Of a stretch of DNA of 64,000 bases, positions 8,924 to 18,333 are shown piece after piece; positions within the stretch are counted from its first letter, which is position 1; the number at the start of each line of letters is the position of its first letter. The DNA comes from Sporosarcina cyprini (GTDB taxonomy: Bacteria; Bacillota; Bacilli; Bacillales_A; Planococcaceae): assembly GCF_022048975.1 (NCBI RefSeq), contig NZ_JAKMHX010000038.1:124001-188000 (forward strand), given 5' to 3'. The notes under the pieces are model-generated. The model saw only the letters and a list, made by a program, of their open reading frames with translations. It was not told where the DNA came from and searched no databases. The position numbers and the translations under genes were made by a program.

Positions 8924-9952
8924 TTAGCGCTCCAATAACTTTTCGGCGATTTGCACGGAATTTAATGCGGCACCCTTCAGCAAGTTATCAGAGACAATCC
9001 ACATATGAAAACCTTTAGCTTCGTTCGGGTCTTTTCTAACTCGGCCGACGAAAACATCATCCTCATCCTCTGCAAAGAGAGGCATTGGATAAAGCTGAGT
9101 GGACGGGTTATCCTGCAAGGTAACTCCAGGTGCGTCAGCCATTGCCTGATGAAGATCCTCTACAGTGACCCCTTCTTTTTCAACTTCGATATAAACTGAT
9201 TCTGAGTGACCAGAGACTACCGGCAAACGGACGCAAGTAGCAGACACTGAAATAGAATCGTCACCGAAGATCTTTTTCGTTTCGTTCATCATTTTCCATT
9301 CTTCCAACGTATATCCAGCCTCGCCGAACATATCGATTTGTGGAATGGCATTAAACGCGATCGGATAATGCTTTTCCGCAGATGCAGAAGGCAGAATGGC
9401 CGCTTCAATGTTTTTTCTATCGGTAAATTGACGGCTTTGTTCCTGTAACTCATCGATCGCTTCCGCACCTGCACCGGAAACCGCCTGGTATGTCGAAACA
9501 ATAATCCGCTTTAATCCGAATTTTTCCCGAATCGGCTGAAGCGCAGCGACCATTTGGATCGTTGAGCAGTTCGGATTGGCAATGATGCCTTGATGCTTCT
9601 GCAATGTATGCGGGTTTACTTCCGGAACGACAAGAGGCGTCTCAGGATCCATACGGAATGCACTAGTATTATCGATAACGACCGCCCCGCGGGCAACCGC
9701 TTCTTTAGCGAATTTTTGTGAGACAGATCCACCTGCACTGAAAAATGCAATATCCACCGACTCGAAGGATTCGGGTACTGTTTCCTCTACGATATATGTT
9801 TGGTCTCCCACTTTGATCTCAGTGCCTGCTGATCTTGCGGAAGCCAATAGTTTCACGGATTCCATAGGAAAATTCCGTTCCACCAGCTTTTCAAGAATTT
9901 TTGTTCCAACTGCTCCCGTTGCTCCGACTATTGCAATATTCTTCTTTGTCAT
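8924..9952 (-). CDS. asd: Aspartate-semialdehyde dehydrogenase
   Basis: NADPH-dependent reduction of aspartyl phosphate to aspartate semialdehyde, the branch point of the aspartate amino-acid family. The N-terminal Rossmann motif is GATGAVG (residues 10-16). The catalytic Cys129 lies in ANPNCST. SVSATCVRLPV and GHSESVYIE mark the catalytic/dimerisation domain. The 342 residues are typical. AAAGGGAGA precedes the ATG. It lies between dpaB and dapA, supplying the substrate that DapA and then DpaAB convert to dipicolinate. An extended -10 element 120 nt upstream suggests vegetative expression independent of the sporulation genes in front of it. Confidence 0.97.
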   Translation of the reverse strand: MTKKNIAIVGATGAVGTKILEKLVERNFPMESVKLLASARSAGTEIKVGDQTYIVEETVPESFESVDIAFFSAGGSVSQKFAKEAVARGAVVIDNTSAFRMDPETPLVVPEVNPHTLQKHQGIIANPNCSTIQMVAALQPIREKFGLKRIIVSTYQAVSGAGAEAIDELQEQSRQFTDRKNIEAAILPSASAEKHYPIAFNAIPQIDMFGEAGYTLEEWKMMNETKKIFGDDSISVSATCVRLPVVSGHSESVYIEVEKEGVTVEDLHQAMADAPGVTLQDNPSTQLYPMPLFAEDEDDVFVGRVRKDPNEAKGFHMWIVSDNLLKGAALNSVQIAEKLLER

Positions 9953-10074
9953 CTCTATCTCCCTTTCGAAAAAAGGATTGGGATCAGGGTTGCATGCATC
10001 CTATATACAGAAATAACCAATAGGAAGGCACGCACCCGCTTTCATCCATTCATCCTTATCAATTCATTGGAGGA

Positions 10075-10083
10075 ATTATATCA
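10075..10083 (-). promoter_or_regulatory. Extended -10 promoter upstream of asd
   Basis: TGATATAAT (TGn plus perfect TATAAT) lies just after the dpaB stop, giving a leader of about 115 nt before asd. No good -35 is seen at 17 nt, as is common for extended -10 promoters. It would uncouple asd-dapA from dpaAB. Confidence 0.5.
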
Positions 10084-10110
10084 TATTTAAAATATTTCGG
10101 TAGTGAATTT

Positions 10111-10701
10111 TTATTTTTTCTCGTGAATAATTAATAATGGCTGCAGCTGTCTTTTTTCAAGTGCTGCGGCTGTGGCGGGAACCATGAGAGTGAAATCGGA
10201 GATTAACGAGTTCGGCTTCTTATGCGGGTCATCCTGTCCGAACGGGATAAAATAGATATTTTTGGTATTGAGCAGCTTCATAATATTCATTCCGTTCAAT
10301 CCGAGCGCATCATTCGTTGAAATCCCGAGCAATAAGGGAGATCCATTGCGCAATGTTGCTTTCGCTGCCATTAAGACCGGTGAGTCTGTGGCAGCATTGG
10401 CCAGCTTGCTAATTGAGTTTCCAGTCATCGGAGCAATAATCATGCAGTCGACCGGTGACGATGGCCCGAATGGTTCTGCTCCCACTATTGTCGAAATCAC
10501 TTTCTCACCGGTCGCCTCTTCAATTCGCTGAATCCATTCCTCACCCGTCCCAAATCTGGTGGCGGCAGTCAATACCGAGTGAGTAATCACTGGAACGACT
10601 GTCGCTCCAGCATCTTGCAATTCCTGTATGACCGGCAGGATTTGATCATAGGTGCAGTGCGAAGCGGTAATCCCTAAACCGATCCTTTTACCTTGCAGCA
10701 T
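10111..10701 (-). CDS. dpaB: Dipicolinate synthase subunit B
   Basis: Flavoprotein-like subunit (SpoVFB) of dipicolinate synthase, made in the mother cell to fill the spore core with DPA. The UbiX/flavoprotein fold is visible: GLGITASHCTYDQ at the N-terminus, MIIAPMTGNSISKLANAATDSPVLMAAKATLRN in the middle, and GLNGMNIMKLLNTKNIYFIPFGQDDP near the end. The 196 residues match B. subtilis. It lies 19 nt after dpaA and is co-transcribed with it. Confidence 0.96.
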   Translation of the reverse strand: MLQGKRIGLGITASHCTYDQILPVIQELQDAGATVVPVITHSVLTAATRFGTGEEWIQRIEEATGEKVISTIVGAEPFGPSSPVDCMIIAPMTGNSISKLANAATDSPVLMAAKATLRNGSPLLLGISTNDALGLNGMNIMKLLNTKNIYFIPFGQDDPHKKPNSLISDFTLMVPATAAALEKRQLQPLLIIHEKK

Positions 10702-10720
10702 CCAATTCCCCTTTCGTCCG

Positions 10721-11497
10721 CTATTCCATCCTTAGAAGTGCTTCTGCCAATACTTGCGCGGCATCATCCGGGAAATGTTTCCCGGGCAACCCAAGGTGTA
10801 TTGTATAGTATTCAGCAAAAGAACCGGGCTTTAGGCACCCCGGAGCGGACGCTAAGTCATAGACACGGAGCGGTGAATGGTTTTGCAGGAATAGCCATTG
10901 TGCGGGAATGGTGTTCACAAGAACTGTATCCTCTTCACTAAAGTCTTTCTGGATGGATTGAATGGAATACCCTAACGAGACGGCTTCGCTTAATTGTGCT
11001 TCAGACCTTGCAACGACAGTCACTTTTCCTCCTAAGGCTTGGATCGCTTTGGCTGTCATCTTTCCGACTTTGCCAAACCCTGTGACATAAAAGTGCTTTC
11101 CATTTATGCAACGATTTGAGCCGTTGTAAAACTCACGGAGAAACCCTTCAGCAGTGAGAATTGCATTTTCCCAAATGAACAGCTCCTCCTGCAAATATCG
11201 GACGACCTGGTAACCACTCGATTGATAAATGTCGGCCCATTGTTCCGAAGCCACGCCAACATATAGCTTGGTCCCGGTCGCCAACAATTCTGGCGGTATG
11301 TTCCCTTGCATTTCTAATATAGGAAAAACGATATGTCCCGGTTGAAACGATGCGATCAGCTGCCCTAATTCTTCGCTATATGCATTCGAATTGAAATGGG
11401 CGGATGGAATGCCCATCCCCTCGAAAAGCTTGCTGCAAATTTCCAATCTCCGGTCACTGCCAATAAACAGCCACTTCTCTTTATGAATAGTCTTCAA
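10721..11497 (-). CDS. dpaA: Dipicolinate synthase subunit A, compact and divergent
   Basis: Dehydrogenase-like subunit (SpoVFA) that oxidises the DapA product to dipicolinate with DpaB. The central Rossmann motif VTGFGKVGKMTAKAIQALGG is clear. NAILTAEGFLRE, VNTIP, DLASAPG and LGLPGKHFPDDAAQVLAEAL align with the family. At about 258 residues it is roughly 40 shorter than B. subtilis SpoVFA, and its N-terminal half is poorly conserved. I place the start at TTG 11497, with GGGGGA 8 nt upstream, inside the end of ymxH (17 nt overlap). The longer reading from 11551 lacks a ribosome binding site and overlaps ymxH more. Confidence 0.88.
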   Translation of the reverse strand: MKTIHKEKWLFIGSDRRLEICSKLFEGMGIPSAHFNSNAYSEELGQLIASFQPGHIVFPILEMQGNIPPELLATGTKLYVGVASEQWADIYQSSGYQVVRYLQEELFIWENAILTAEGFLREFYNGSNRCINGKHFYVTGFGKVGKMTAKAIQALGGKVTVVARSEAQLSEAVSLGYSIQSIQKDFSEEDTVLVNTIPAQWLFLQNHSPLRVYDLASAPGCLKPGSFAEYYTIHLGLPGKHFPDDAAQVLAEALLRME

Positions 11498-11759
11498 TAT
11501 CGAAATCCCCCAGATGATGCGTTTTTCCAAAAAGAATACGATTTTCGCCAATTAACACGATTTCACTCCAAGGAATGAATTCAGCCGGCTGTTGGTCGCG
11601 ATTTTTGAATGGATTCTTGCCAAACTTCTTCCTAATTTCAAAACCAAGTATTTCTCCTGTCTTTTTATTGAAAATCATATCGGTCTCAGCTAAAAAGCCG
11701 TAACGAATTCCTTCCTCCACCTGGATCAATTCTTTCTGGGCGAGCTCTGACAGTAACAT
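11481..11759 (-). CDS. ymxH: YlmC/YmxH-family PRC-barrel sporulation protein
   Basis: Small 92-residue PRC-barrel protein. Its fold is shown by alternating beta-strand stretches such as LLSELAQKELIQVEEGIRYG, MIFNKKTGEILGFEI and FIPWSEIVLIGENRILFG. The family is widespread in spore formers, and the same gene lies before spoVFA in B. subtilis. The molecular function is unknown. GGAAAGGGGAGAG precedes the ATG. It overlaps dpaA, so the two are likely translationally coupled. Confidence 0.9.
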   Translation of the reverse strand: MLLSELAQKELIQVEEGIRYGFLAETDMIFNKKTGEILGFEIRKKFGKNPFKNRDQQPAEFIPWSEIVLIGENRILFGKTHHLGDFDIEDYS

Positions 11760-11787
11760 TTTCTCTCCCCTTTCCGCATATTCCCTC

Positions 11788-11796
11788 TATCATATG
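11788..11796 (-). promoter_or_regulatory. SigK-like -10 element before ymxH-dpaAB
   Basis: CATATGATA matches the mother-cell SigK -10 pattern CATAnnnTA exactly, about 22 nt upstream of the ymxH ribosome binding region. The matching -35 (AC 16-17 nt upstream) is not clearly present. Position before a dipicolinate synthase operon, known to be SigK-dependent in B. subtilis, supports the call. Confidence 0.4.
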
Positions 11797-11841
11797 AGTC
11801 AATTAAGAAAAAACTGCCGGGAAAAGGGATTTTCTATAAAA

Positions 11842-13083
11842 TTATCGACTTTCCAAAATCAGTTGCGGTCCGAGTATGGAGACTGCTTTTTGACCCTTAA
11901 GCAGCTTGCATGCCATAGCATTTACCTTTTCCACTGTTACCTCGTCAATTAAGCTGACGACTTCATCAATCGATTTATGGTCTTCCAGAATCAGTTCCTG
12001 CTTGCCATTCCGATGCATAATTGCCTCGGTACTTTCCAGGCCAAGCAAAAAGCTCCCCTTCAACTGCTCTTTCGCATTCAGCAGCTCCCGCTCGGAGATT
12101 CCATTGTCAGCGATGTCGCAGAGGATGTCTTCAACTGTCTCCATCGCTTCTTGCAGTCGTTCTGGCGAGGTTCCCCCGTATACGACAAAAGCACCTGTAG
12201 ATTCGTAAGCGGAATAATAGGAATAAACCGAGTACGCCAACCCTCTCTCTTCTCGGATTTCTTGAAATAACCTGGATGACATCGTCCCGCCAATTATACT
12301 GTCCAGCAAAATGAGATCATGAAGCTGTGGATCCCGGATCGTCAAACCGGGAAAACCGATGCAAAAATGCGCTTGTTCAATATCTTTCACTTTCTTTCTG
12401 GCAGCGGATTGAAAGAGCGGTGTTTCCGTCATGGCAGGCACAACAGTTCTCTGCTTACTTGTATAGGACCCGAAAAGTTTAATAACAGTCTGCAGCAAGC
12501 CATCATCATAATTTCCCGCTATTGAAATGACGATATTCTCGGGTACATAATGAGCATTCAAGAACTTTTGGATTTTCTCCTTCGAAAACGTGCGGATCGT
12601 CTCTTCCTTGCCGCCGACAGTCCGGCCGATAGGATGCCCGGCAAACATATCAGACCATAATAGTTCGTCGACATCCTCTTCAGGCGTGTCTTCGACTGAA
12701 GCGATTTCCTCGTATATGACCATTTTCTCCTTCTCAATTTCTTCCGGATCAAAGGAGGAATTAAAAAACATATCCGCAAGGACTGTCACTGCCTTTTCGG
12801 CGTGATGCCCTAAAACTGTTGTAAAATAGCAAGTCATCTCTTTCGATGTGAAGGCATTAATGTCGCCACCCATCAAATCAAATTGTTCCGCGATGTCCCG
12901 AGCACTGCGCTGCGCAGTTCCTTTAAACAGCATATGTTCAATAAAATGCGCCAATCCCGCTTCTGATTCGTCTTCATGCATGGATCCAGCCTTCACCCAG
13001 ATACCAATTGCAGCAGAACGGACATGCGGAAGCTTTTCGTGAACGATGCGAACCCCGTTCGGGCAAGTATATTTTTCGAGCAT
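11842..13083 (-). CDS. mlpA: M16-family zinc peptidase
   Basis: Processing-peptidase-like protein (YmxG/MlpA) of about 413 residues. The inverted zinc motif HFIEH is at residues 46-50, with the expected third ligand Glu about 75 residues on. The C-terminal half keeps SRLFQEIREERGLAYSVYS, the R/Y pair of active M16 subunits. The start at 13083 (MLEKYTCPNG) has CAGGAGGAA upstream. Upstream codons are unconserved. It follows pnp, and ylxY, which precedes mlpA in B. subtilis, is absent. The substrate is unknown. Confidence 0.93.
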   Translation of the reverse strand: MLEKYTCPNGVRIVHEKLPHVRSAAIGIWVKAGSMHEDESEAGLAHFIEHMLFKGTAQRSARDIAEQFDLMGGDINAFTSKEMTCYFTTVLGHHAEKAVTVLADMFFNSSFDPEEIEKEKMVIYEEIASVEDTPEEDVDELLWSDMFAGHPIGRTVGGKEETIRTFSKEKIQKFLNAHYVPENIVISIAGNYDDGLLQTVIKLFGSYTSKQRTVVPAMTETPLFQSAARKKVKDIEQAHFCIGFPGLTIRDPQLHDLILLDSIIGGTMSSRLFQEIREERGLAYSVYSYYSAYESTGAFVVYGGTSPERLQEAMETVEDILCDIADNGISERELLNAKEQLKGSFLLGLESTEAIMHRNGKQELILEDHKSIDEVVSLIDEVTVEKVNAMACKLLKGQKAVSILGPQLILESR

Positions 13084-13104
13084 AAGTTCCTCCTGTGACA
13101 GAAC

Positions 13105-13140
13105 AAAAAGCCGCCATCTCACACTATGCAGGATGGGGCT
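13105..13140 (-). terminator. pnp terminator overlapping the mlpA leader
   Basis: AGCCCCATC / GATGGCGGCT stem with one bulge and a 13 nt loop, followed on the minus strand by TTTTTG. It ends about 10 nt before the mlpA ribosome binding site, so mlpA expression probably needs read-through. Confidence 0.7.
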
Positions 13141-13155
13141 TTCCGTATTGTATTA

Positions 13156-15288
13156 TTATGATTCAGTTGTAGGGTTTTGTGCAGCTTCCCGCTCTTTCTC
13201 TTCTTTCAAAACGACTTTGCGGGACAGATTGACCCTGCCTTGGTTGTCAATTTCAATTACTTTGACGAGCAATTCATCGCCAAGCTTTAGAACGTCCTCA
13301 ACTGCTTTTGTTCTCTCTTCCTGAATCTCTGAGATGTGCAGCAAGCCGTCTTTGCCAGGGAAGATTTCTAGGAAAGCACCGAACTTTTCAATCCGTTTCA
13401 CTTTACCCATGTAATATTCTCCGACTTTCGCTTCTCTGACGATATCCTCGATCATTTTCTTCGCTTTCTCATTCATTTCTGAATCAGGCGAAGAAATATA
13501 GATAGTTCCATCCTGTTCCGTATCAATCTTGACGTGAGTCTCTTCGATGATTTTGTTAATGACTTTACCGCCAGGTCCGATAACATCACGGATTTTATCC
13601 GGATTAATGCGGATCATAATGATTTTCGGCGCATATTTGGAAAGCTCGCCACGCGGTACAGAAATCGTCGATAGCATATGATTTAAAATCGCGTTACGGC
13701 CAATTTTGGCTTGTGCCAATGCTTCCTCCAAAATCTGTTTGGAAAGGCCTTCAATTTTAATGTCCATCTGTAGGGCAGTAATTCCTTTTTCGGTTCCTGC
13801 CACTTTAAAGTCCATATCTCCAAGATGGTCTTCCATTCCTTGGATGTCGGATAGTATCGAGTAGTTGTCATCCTTCTTAACCAATCCCATGGCAATACCG
13901 GCAACTGGCGCTTTAATCGGAATGCCTGCATCCATCATGGCCATTGTTGATGCACAAATGGATGCCTGAGAAGAGGAACCATTCGATTCAAGGACTTCCG
14001 CAACCAAACGGATCGTATATGGGAATTCTTTTTCGTCTGGAATAACCGCTTCTAAAGCCCGCTCACCTAGCGCTCCATGTCCGATTTCCCGGCGGCCTGG
14101 TCCGCGGATTGGTCCCGTTTCCCCTACGCTGAAGTTAGGGAAGTTGTAATGGTGCATGAATCGCTTGGATTCTTCCAGGCCAAGCCCGTCTATAATCTGC
14201 ACTTCGCCAAGTGCGCCAAGTGTACAAACACTCAATGCCTGTGTCTGTCCTCGTGTGAACAATCCAGAGCCATGCGTTCTTTGAAGAATGCCGACTTCTG
14301 AAGACAACGGACGAATTTCTTCCAGTTTCCGGCCGTCCGGACGGATTTTTTCGTCTGTAATAAGACGGCGTACTTCGTCCTTGATGAGCTTTTCCAAAAC
14401 ATTTTTCACTTGTTTTAGTGTCTCATCGTCCGCTTCATTTTCCGTATATTCGTCAATGACACGAGCTTTCACTTCGTTAATGGCATCTTCTCTAGCGTGT
14501 TTCTCTTCAGTTTGGATCGCGCTGATCAGATCTTTTTCGCATTTTTCCTTAATGACAGCCATTAATTGCTCGTCTAGCTCAAACAGTTCGATCTCCATCT
14601 TTTGCTTGCCGACTTCCGCGACAATCTTTTCTTGGAATTCGATCAATTTCTTGATTTCTTCGTGGCCGAACATAATTGCTTCTAAGATAATATCTTCCGA
14701 AACTTCTTTCGCTCCGGCTTCTACCATGTTGATGGCATCTTTTGTCCCGGCAACAACTAGATCGAGCTCACTTGCTTCCAGCTGTTCAGGCGTCGGGTTG
14801 ATGATGAATTCCCCATTGAGGCGTCCAATATGGACACCGGCGATCGGGCCTTCAAACGGAATGTCCGAAATGGACAATGCGAGCGAGGAGCCTAGCATAG
14901 CAGCCATTTCAGAGGAACAATTTTGATCGACTGACATGACAAGGGAAATGACTTGTACATCGTTACGGAATCCATCCGCAAATAATGGACGAATCGGACG
15001 GTCAATCAGACGGCTTGTCAAAACCGCTTTTTCGGACGGACGCCCTTCCCGCTTGATAAAGCCTCCTGGAATTTTACCGACCGCATATAAACGTTCTTCA
15101 TAATTGACAGTCAATGGGAAGAAATCAAGTGCTTTTGGATTTTTCGATGCTGTTGCTGTCGAAAGTACAGTTGTTTCACCGTATCTGACGAGCACTGCAC
15201 CATTCGCCTGCTTTGCAAGCTGGCCGGTTTCGATTGTGAGCGGTCTTCCCGCCCAATCGAGGGTGTATACCTTTTTCTGTTCTGTCAT
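13156..15288 (-). CDS. pnp: Polynucleotide phosphorylase
   Basis: Phosphorolytic 3'-5' exoribonuclease of the RNA-degradation machinery. The 710 residues show two RNase PH-like halves ([25 protein letters not shown] in the first; [47 protein letters not shown] and [20 protein letters not shown] in the second). An all-helical linker separates them. C-terminal KH ([25 protein letters not shown]) and S1 ([31 protein letters not shown]) domains follow. GAAAGGGG precedes the ATG. It lies downstream of rpsO behind that gene's terminator, the usual bacterial pairing. Confidence 0.98.
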   Translation of the reverse strand: MTEQKKVYTLDWAGRPLTIETGQLAKQANGAVLVRYGETTVLSTATASKNPKALDFFPLTVNYEERLYAVGKIPGGFIKREGRPSEKAVLTSRLIDRPIRPLFADGFRNDVQVISLVMSVDQNCSSEMAAMLGSSLALSISDIPFEGPIAGVHIGRLNGEFIINPTPEQLEASELDLVVAGTKDAINMVEAGAKEVSEDIILEAIMFGHEEIKKLIEFQEKIVAEVGKQKMEIELFELDEQLMAVIKEKCEKDLISAIQTEEKHAREDAINEVKARVIDEYTENEADDETLKQVKNVLEKLIKDEVRRLITDEKIRPDGRKLEEIRPLSSEVGILQRTHGSGLFTRGQTQALSVCTLGALGEVQIIDGLGLEESKRFMHHYNFPNFSVGETGPIRGPGRREIGHGALGERALEAVIPDEKEFPYTIRLVAEVLESNGSSSQASICASTMAMMDAGIPIKAPVAGIAMGLVKKDDNYSILSDIQGMEDHLGDMDFKVAGTEKGITALQMDIKIEGLSKQILEEALAQAKIGRNAILNHMLSTISVPRGELSKYAPKIIMIRINPDKIRDVIGPGGKVINKIIEETHVKIDTEQDGTIYISSPDSEMNEKAKKMIEDIVREAKVGEYYMGKVKRIEKFGAFLEIFPGKDGLLHISEIQEERTKAVEDVLKLGDELLVKVIEIDNQGRVNLSRKVVLKEEKEREAAQNPTTES

Positions 15289-15470
15289 GAATGGAACCCC
15301 TTTCTAATGTAACAATAAAAGTTCATACGTAGTATGTATTAAGTAGTAGTGTATCAAAAAAGGAAACGTTATGCGAAGTATTTAAAATAATATTGTAAAA
15401 GCAGGGGGATGCAGACTGGATAACGGGTATCACAATCTGTCCGCCTCCATGGAAGTTTATTTTTCATAGA
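15289..15470 (-). other. rpsO-pnp intergenic leader
   Basis: About 180 nt between the rpsO terminator and pnp. It is AT-rich on the pnp side and contains several TTGATA/TACTAC-like hexamers, but no pair I would call a promoter. Autoregulated pnp leaders are common in other bacteria. I see no convincing long hairpin here. Confidence 0.3.
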
Positions 15471-15494
15471 AAAAAGCGGGCAAGGCCCGCTTTT
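15471..15494 (-). terminator. rpsO terminator
   Basis: AAAAGCGGGC-AAG-GCCCGCTTTT perfect stem on the plus strand, giving a GC hairpin followed by T6 on the minus strand, right after the rpsO stop. Confidence 0.92.
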
Positions 15495-15507
15495 CGTATT
15501 TGTCTTA

Positions 15508-15777
15508 TTAACGGCGAAGGCCGAGTTTTGCAATAAGATCACGGTACCGTTGAACATCAGTTTCGCGTAGATACTTAAGAAGTCTACGGCGTGTACCGAC
15601 CATTTTGTAAAGGCCACGACGAGAGTGGTGATCCTTTTTATGCGTACGCAAATGGCTGTTCAAGTTGTTGATCTCTTCTGTAAGGATAGCGATCTGTACT
15701 TCAGCAGATCCTGTATCGTTTTCATGAACTTTGTACTCGTTGATCAATTCATGTTTACGTTCTTGTGTAATTGCCAT
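15508..15777 (-). CDS. rpsO: 30S ribosomal protein S15
   Basis: Primary 16S rRNA-binding protein of the small-subunit platform. Its 89 residues from [19 protein letters not shown] carry the conserved [14 protein letters not shown] and [11 protein letters not shown] (rRNA contact) segments. AGGAGGTG stands 6 nt before the ATG at 15777; three extra upstream codons are not used. It has its own promoter, leader and terminator, so it is a single-gene transcript with some flow into pnp. Confidence 0.98.
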   Translation of the reverse strand: MAITQERKHELINEYKVHENDTGSAEVQIAILTEEINNLNSHLRTHKKDHHSRRGLYKMVGTRRRLLKYLRETDVQRYRDLIAKLGLRR

Positions 15778-15871
15778 CCTTTTCACCTCCTAATTAATAA
15801 AGAATATCCCCAAATCCCGAGCAATCGTTGGTGAATCGATTTGCCGAGGAACGGTTTGTGCTACTAAGCAC
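15778..15871 (-). promoter_or_regulatory. rpsO leader with two hairpins
   Basis: About 94 nt from the predicted transcription start to the S15 ATG. It begins with GTGCT-TAGT-AGCAC (15858-15871) and contains AATCG/CGATT (15823-15841). S15 autoregulates through its leader in Geobacillus and E. coli. That this leader does so is inferred. Confidence 0.4.
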
Positions 15872-15877
15872 TGATTC

Positions 15878-15906
15878 ATCATATCATGGCGGCATCATAT
15901 ATGCAA
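15878..15906 (-). promoter_or_regulatory. rpsO sigma-A promoter
   Basis: TTGCAT at 15901-15906, 17 nt spacer, TATGAT at 15878-15883 with TGn in front (extended -10). Predicted start near 15871. Confidence 0.75.
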
Positions 15907-15993
15907 CTTTCAACTAGTTGAGCACGTAAATGATGTCATTTAACAATTTCTTTTCCAAAGGCTGCTAGCAAAAGCGGAAACAGGCACAACAGA

Positions 15994-16944
15994 TTATGAA
16001 GTGATGTTTCCCAATAACTTGCGTGCCGTTTCCTTATCCCGCCCGATTTGCGCGACGAGTTCGTCGACGGAAGCAAATTTTTGTTCATTGCGAATCGAAG
16101 CAATCCAATCGACCGAGCCAACCTGATCATATAAATCGCCATCAAAATCCAACACATGCACTTCAATAAGCGGCTTCATTTCACCTGGATTTTTAAAGGT
16201 GGGCTTAATGCCGACATTGCAAACGCCAAGGTGTTTCTCTGATTGAACGGTAAAAAATACAGCATATACCCCGTTTTTAGGCAGGATCGTTTCTTCGTCT
16301 GTTTCAATATTGGCAGTCGGGAAACCTAGAAGCCGTCCCCTCTTTTCACCATGGATCACTTTCCCTGTTGTACGGAAAGGACGCCCAAGCAATTCCGCCG
16401 TCTTTTCGACATTTCCTTCCGCAAGCAGTGTTCGTATGCGGGTAGAAGAGATTTTCTCGTTCGCCTCTTCCACTCTTTCGATTACCGTAGTGCCGTATGA
16501 ACCTTCTGAGAGAAGAGCCATATGCTCCATCGTTCCGGCGCCTTTTGAGCCAAATGTGAAATCAAATCCGGCCGTGACATGTTTGACATGTAAACCTTTT
16601 ATGAAAATATTTACAAATTGCTCAGGTGATAAGGATGCCAATTCCCAATCAAATCGGACGATGAATAAGGTGTCTACCCCCAAAGTTTCTAGCACTTTCA
16701 CTTTTTCTTCATAAGGTGTTATGTAACCGACTTTTTCTTTGCCTTTGCCAAAAAGATGGGATGGATGTGGATTGAATGTCATGACTGCAGAATGGATACC
16801 AAGTTCCTTTGCTTTTTGAACAGCACTCTCAATGACCTGCTGGTGTCCTTTGTGCAAACCATCAAAAAAACCGATGGCTAAGGAGTACTCATCCTGCCCG
16901 TCTACTGCTGTATTGTTAGGATAGTCCAACTCAAAGATTTCCAT
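15994..16944 (-). CDS. ribF: Bifunctional riboflavin kinase / FAD synthetase
   Basis: Converts riboflavin to FMN and then FAD. The N-terminal nucleotidyl-transferase domain has GFFDGLHKGHQ (HxGH-type motif near residue 28) and SSTRIR. The C-terminal flavokinase domain has KRGRLLGFPTANI and GVYAVF. The start at 16944 (MEIFELDYP) has AAAGGAGG upstream; the longer reading overlaps truB without support. The 316 residues match RibC of B. subtilis. Last gene of the rimP-infB cluster. No strong terminator is visible after it. Confidence 0.97.
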   Translation of the reverse strand: MEIFELDYPNNTAVDGQDEYSLAIGFFDGLHKGHQQVIESAVQKAKELGIHSAVMTFNPHPSHLFGKGKEKVGYITPYEEKVKVLETLGVDTLFIVRFDWELASLSPEQFVNIFIKGLHVKHVTAGFDFTFGSKGAGTMEHMALLSEGSYGTTVIERVEEANEKISSTRIRTLLAEGNVEKTAELLGRPFRTTGKVIHGEKRGRLLGFPTANIETDEETILPKNGVYAVFFTVQSEKHLGVCNVGIKPTFKNPGEMKPLIEVHVLDFDGDLYDQVGSVDWIASIRNEQKFASVDELVAQIGRDKETARKLLGNITS

Positions 16945-16969
16945 TTCGATCCTCCTTTCTGGATAGGTA

Positions 16970-17881
16970 TTACGATTGAAAAGCAAACATCTTTTCCGGT
17001 TTCATCATGCCAGCTTTTGCCGGATGATTTTTATAGACGGCCACAGCTTTTCCTTCATGTGTAAAAACAACTCTCTCATGATCTTCAAGCAATGCTATGC
17101 GCTGTAATACTTGACCGTTCCTAATGTTGCCGAGCAAGCCGGCATCCAGTTCAACAGTAGGAAACTCAGCCAAGGCATCTTCAAGAGGTCTGATGAATGC
17201 ATCAAGCGATCCTTTGAGGAATTGTTCTCTCGTCTCTTCCAGCGTCAAACATTCAGACTTTGTAAAAGTTCCCGACATGGTACGCACGAGTGAAGACATA
17301 TGAGCGGGATATCCGAGCAACTCGCCGATCTGAACAGCAAGTGTACGAATATAAGTACCCTTTCCGCATGCAACCTTAATCATGAATGTAATCTCTTCCC
17401 CGTCAAATTGCGCACGTTCATCCAGCAGTTCAATGTCATAAATCATGACTCTCCGCTCGGGTCGTTCCACTTCAAGACCTTTTCGGGCATATTCATACAG
17501 TCTGCGGCCATTCACCTTGACGGCAGAATACATCGGGGGCACCTGGGTAATCTCACCGGTCAGTTGCTTCAAGGCGTGCTCTACGGATGCTCTTGAAATG
17601 GATTTAAAAGAGCTGTCCACTGCTACTTTCTCTCCGTCTGCGTCCTCTGTTTCCGTTGAGGAGCCGATACTCACCTCAGCAATATATTCCTTCCCGGCAT
17701 CTGTAATATATTCGGCCACTTTCGTCGCCTGTCCAAGACAAATAGGAAGGACGCCTTCCACACTCGGATCCAGCGTTCCCGTATGGCCGATCCGCTTCAT
17801 GCCCAGTATTTTGCGCAATTTAAATACGCAGTCATGAGACGTCATCCCTTTTTCTTTCCACAATGGAAGAATTCCATCCAT
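16970..17881 (-). CDS. truB: tRNA pseudouridine-55 synthase
   Basis: Makes pseudouridine 55 in the T-arm of tRNAs. Catalytic Asp38 lies in GHTGTLDPSVEGVLP. ISRASVEHALKQLTGEITQVPPMYSAVKVNGRRLYEYAR and VACGKGTYIRTLA are family motifs. A short C-terminal PUA-like part follows. The start at 17881 (MDGILPLWKEKG) has GAGGAGGAA upstream. It lies between rbfA and ribF as in B. subtilis. Confidence 0.97.
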   Translation of the reverse strand: MDGILPLWKEKGMTSHDCVFKLRKILGMKRIGHTGTLDPSVEGVLPICLGQATKVAEYITDAGKEYIAEVSIGSSTETEDADGEKVAVDSSFKSISRASVEHALKQLTGEITQVPPMYSAVKVNGRRLYEYARKGLEVERPERRVMIYDIELLDERAQFDGEEITFMIKVACGKGTYIRTLAVQIGELLGYPAHMSSLVRTMSGTFTKSECLTLEETREQFLKGSLDAFIRPLEDALAEFPTVELDAGLLGNIRNGQVLQRIALLEDHERVVFTHEGKAVAVYKNHPAKAGMMKPEKMFAFQS

Positions 17882-17962
17882 GACGTTCCTCCTCGCCAAC
17901 AGCTCGTATGTAGTAAATAGAGGAAGCCGAAAGCCTCAATGGCGACGACTTCCTCCACTCAA

Positions 17963-18310
17963 TTATTGTTCGTCATCCCGCACTTGGCGGAGCAAAGATT
18001 CAATCCGATTTCCGTATTCTACAGAATCGTCAAACGCAAATTCGATTTCAGGTGTTTTCCGTAGCCGGATCCTCTGTCCGATCTCCGAACGAATGAATCC
18101 CTTTGCTTTAGAAAGACCTTTTAACGTTTCTTCCTTTTTATAATCGCTGCCTAGTACAGAGATGAATACAGTCGCTTGTTGTAGATCACCAGTAACATCG
18201 ACGTCTGTGACAGTCACAAATCCGATTCTCGGATCCTTCAACTTTTGGCCGATGATTTCGCCAAGTTCCTTCTTCATCTGCTCAGCAACTCGGTTCGATC
18301 GCATTGTCAT
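17963..18310 (-). CDS. rbfA: Ribosome-binding factor A
   Basis: Late 30S assembly factor that binds the 16S 5' helix region. The 115 residues form a single KH-like domain, with [34 protein letters not shown] near the start and the [19 protein letters not shown] segment at the end. It lies 23 nt after ylxP and ahead of truB. Confidence 0.96.
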   Translation of the reverse strand: MTMRSNRVAEQMKKELGEIIGQKLKDPRIGFVTVTDVDVTGDLQQATVFISVLGSDYKKEETLKGLSKAKGFIRSEIGQRIRLRKTPEIEFAFDDSVEYGNRIESLLRQVRDDEQ

Positions 18311-18333
18311 GCACGCTCACCCCGATTCTAAAT

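Noticed and set aside
9953..10068. Lysine riboswitch upstream of asd
   Set aside because: The leader is only about 115 nt and shows no multi-helix lysine aptamer; only short repeats.
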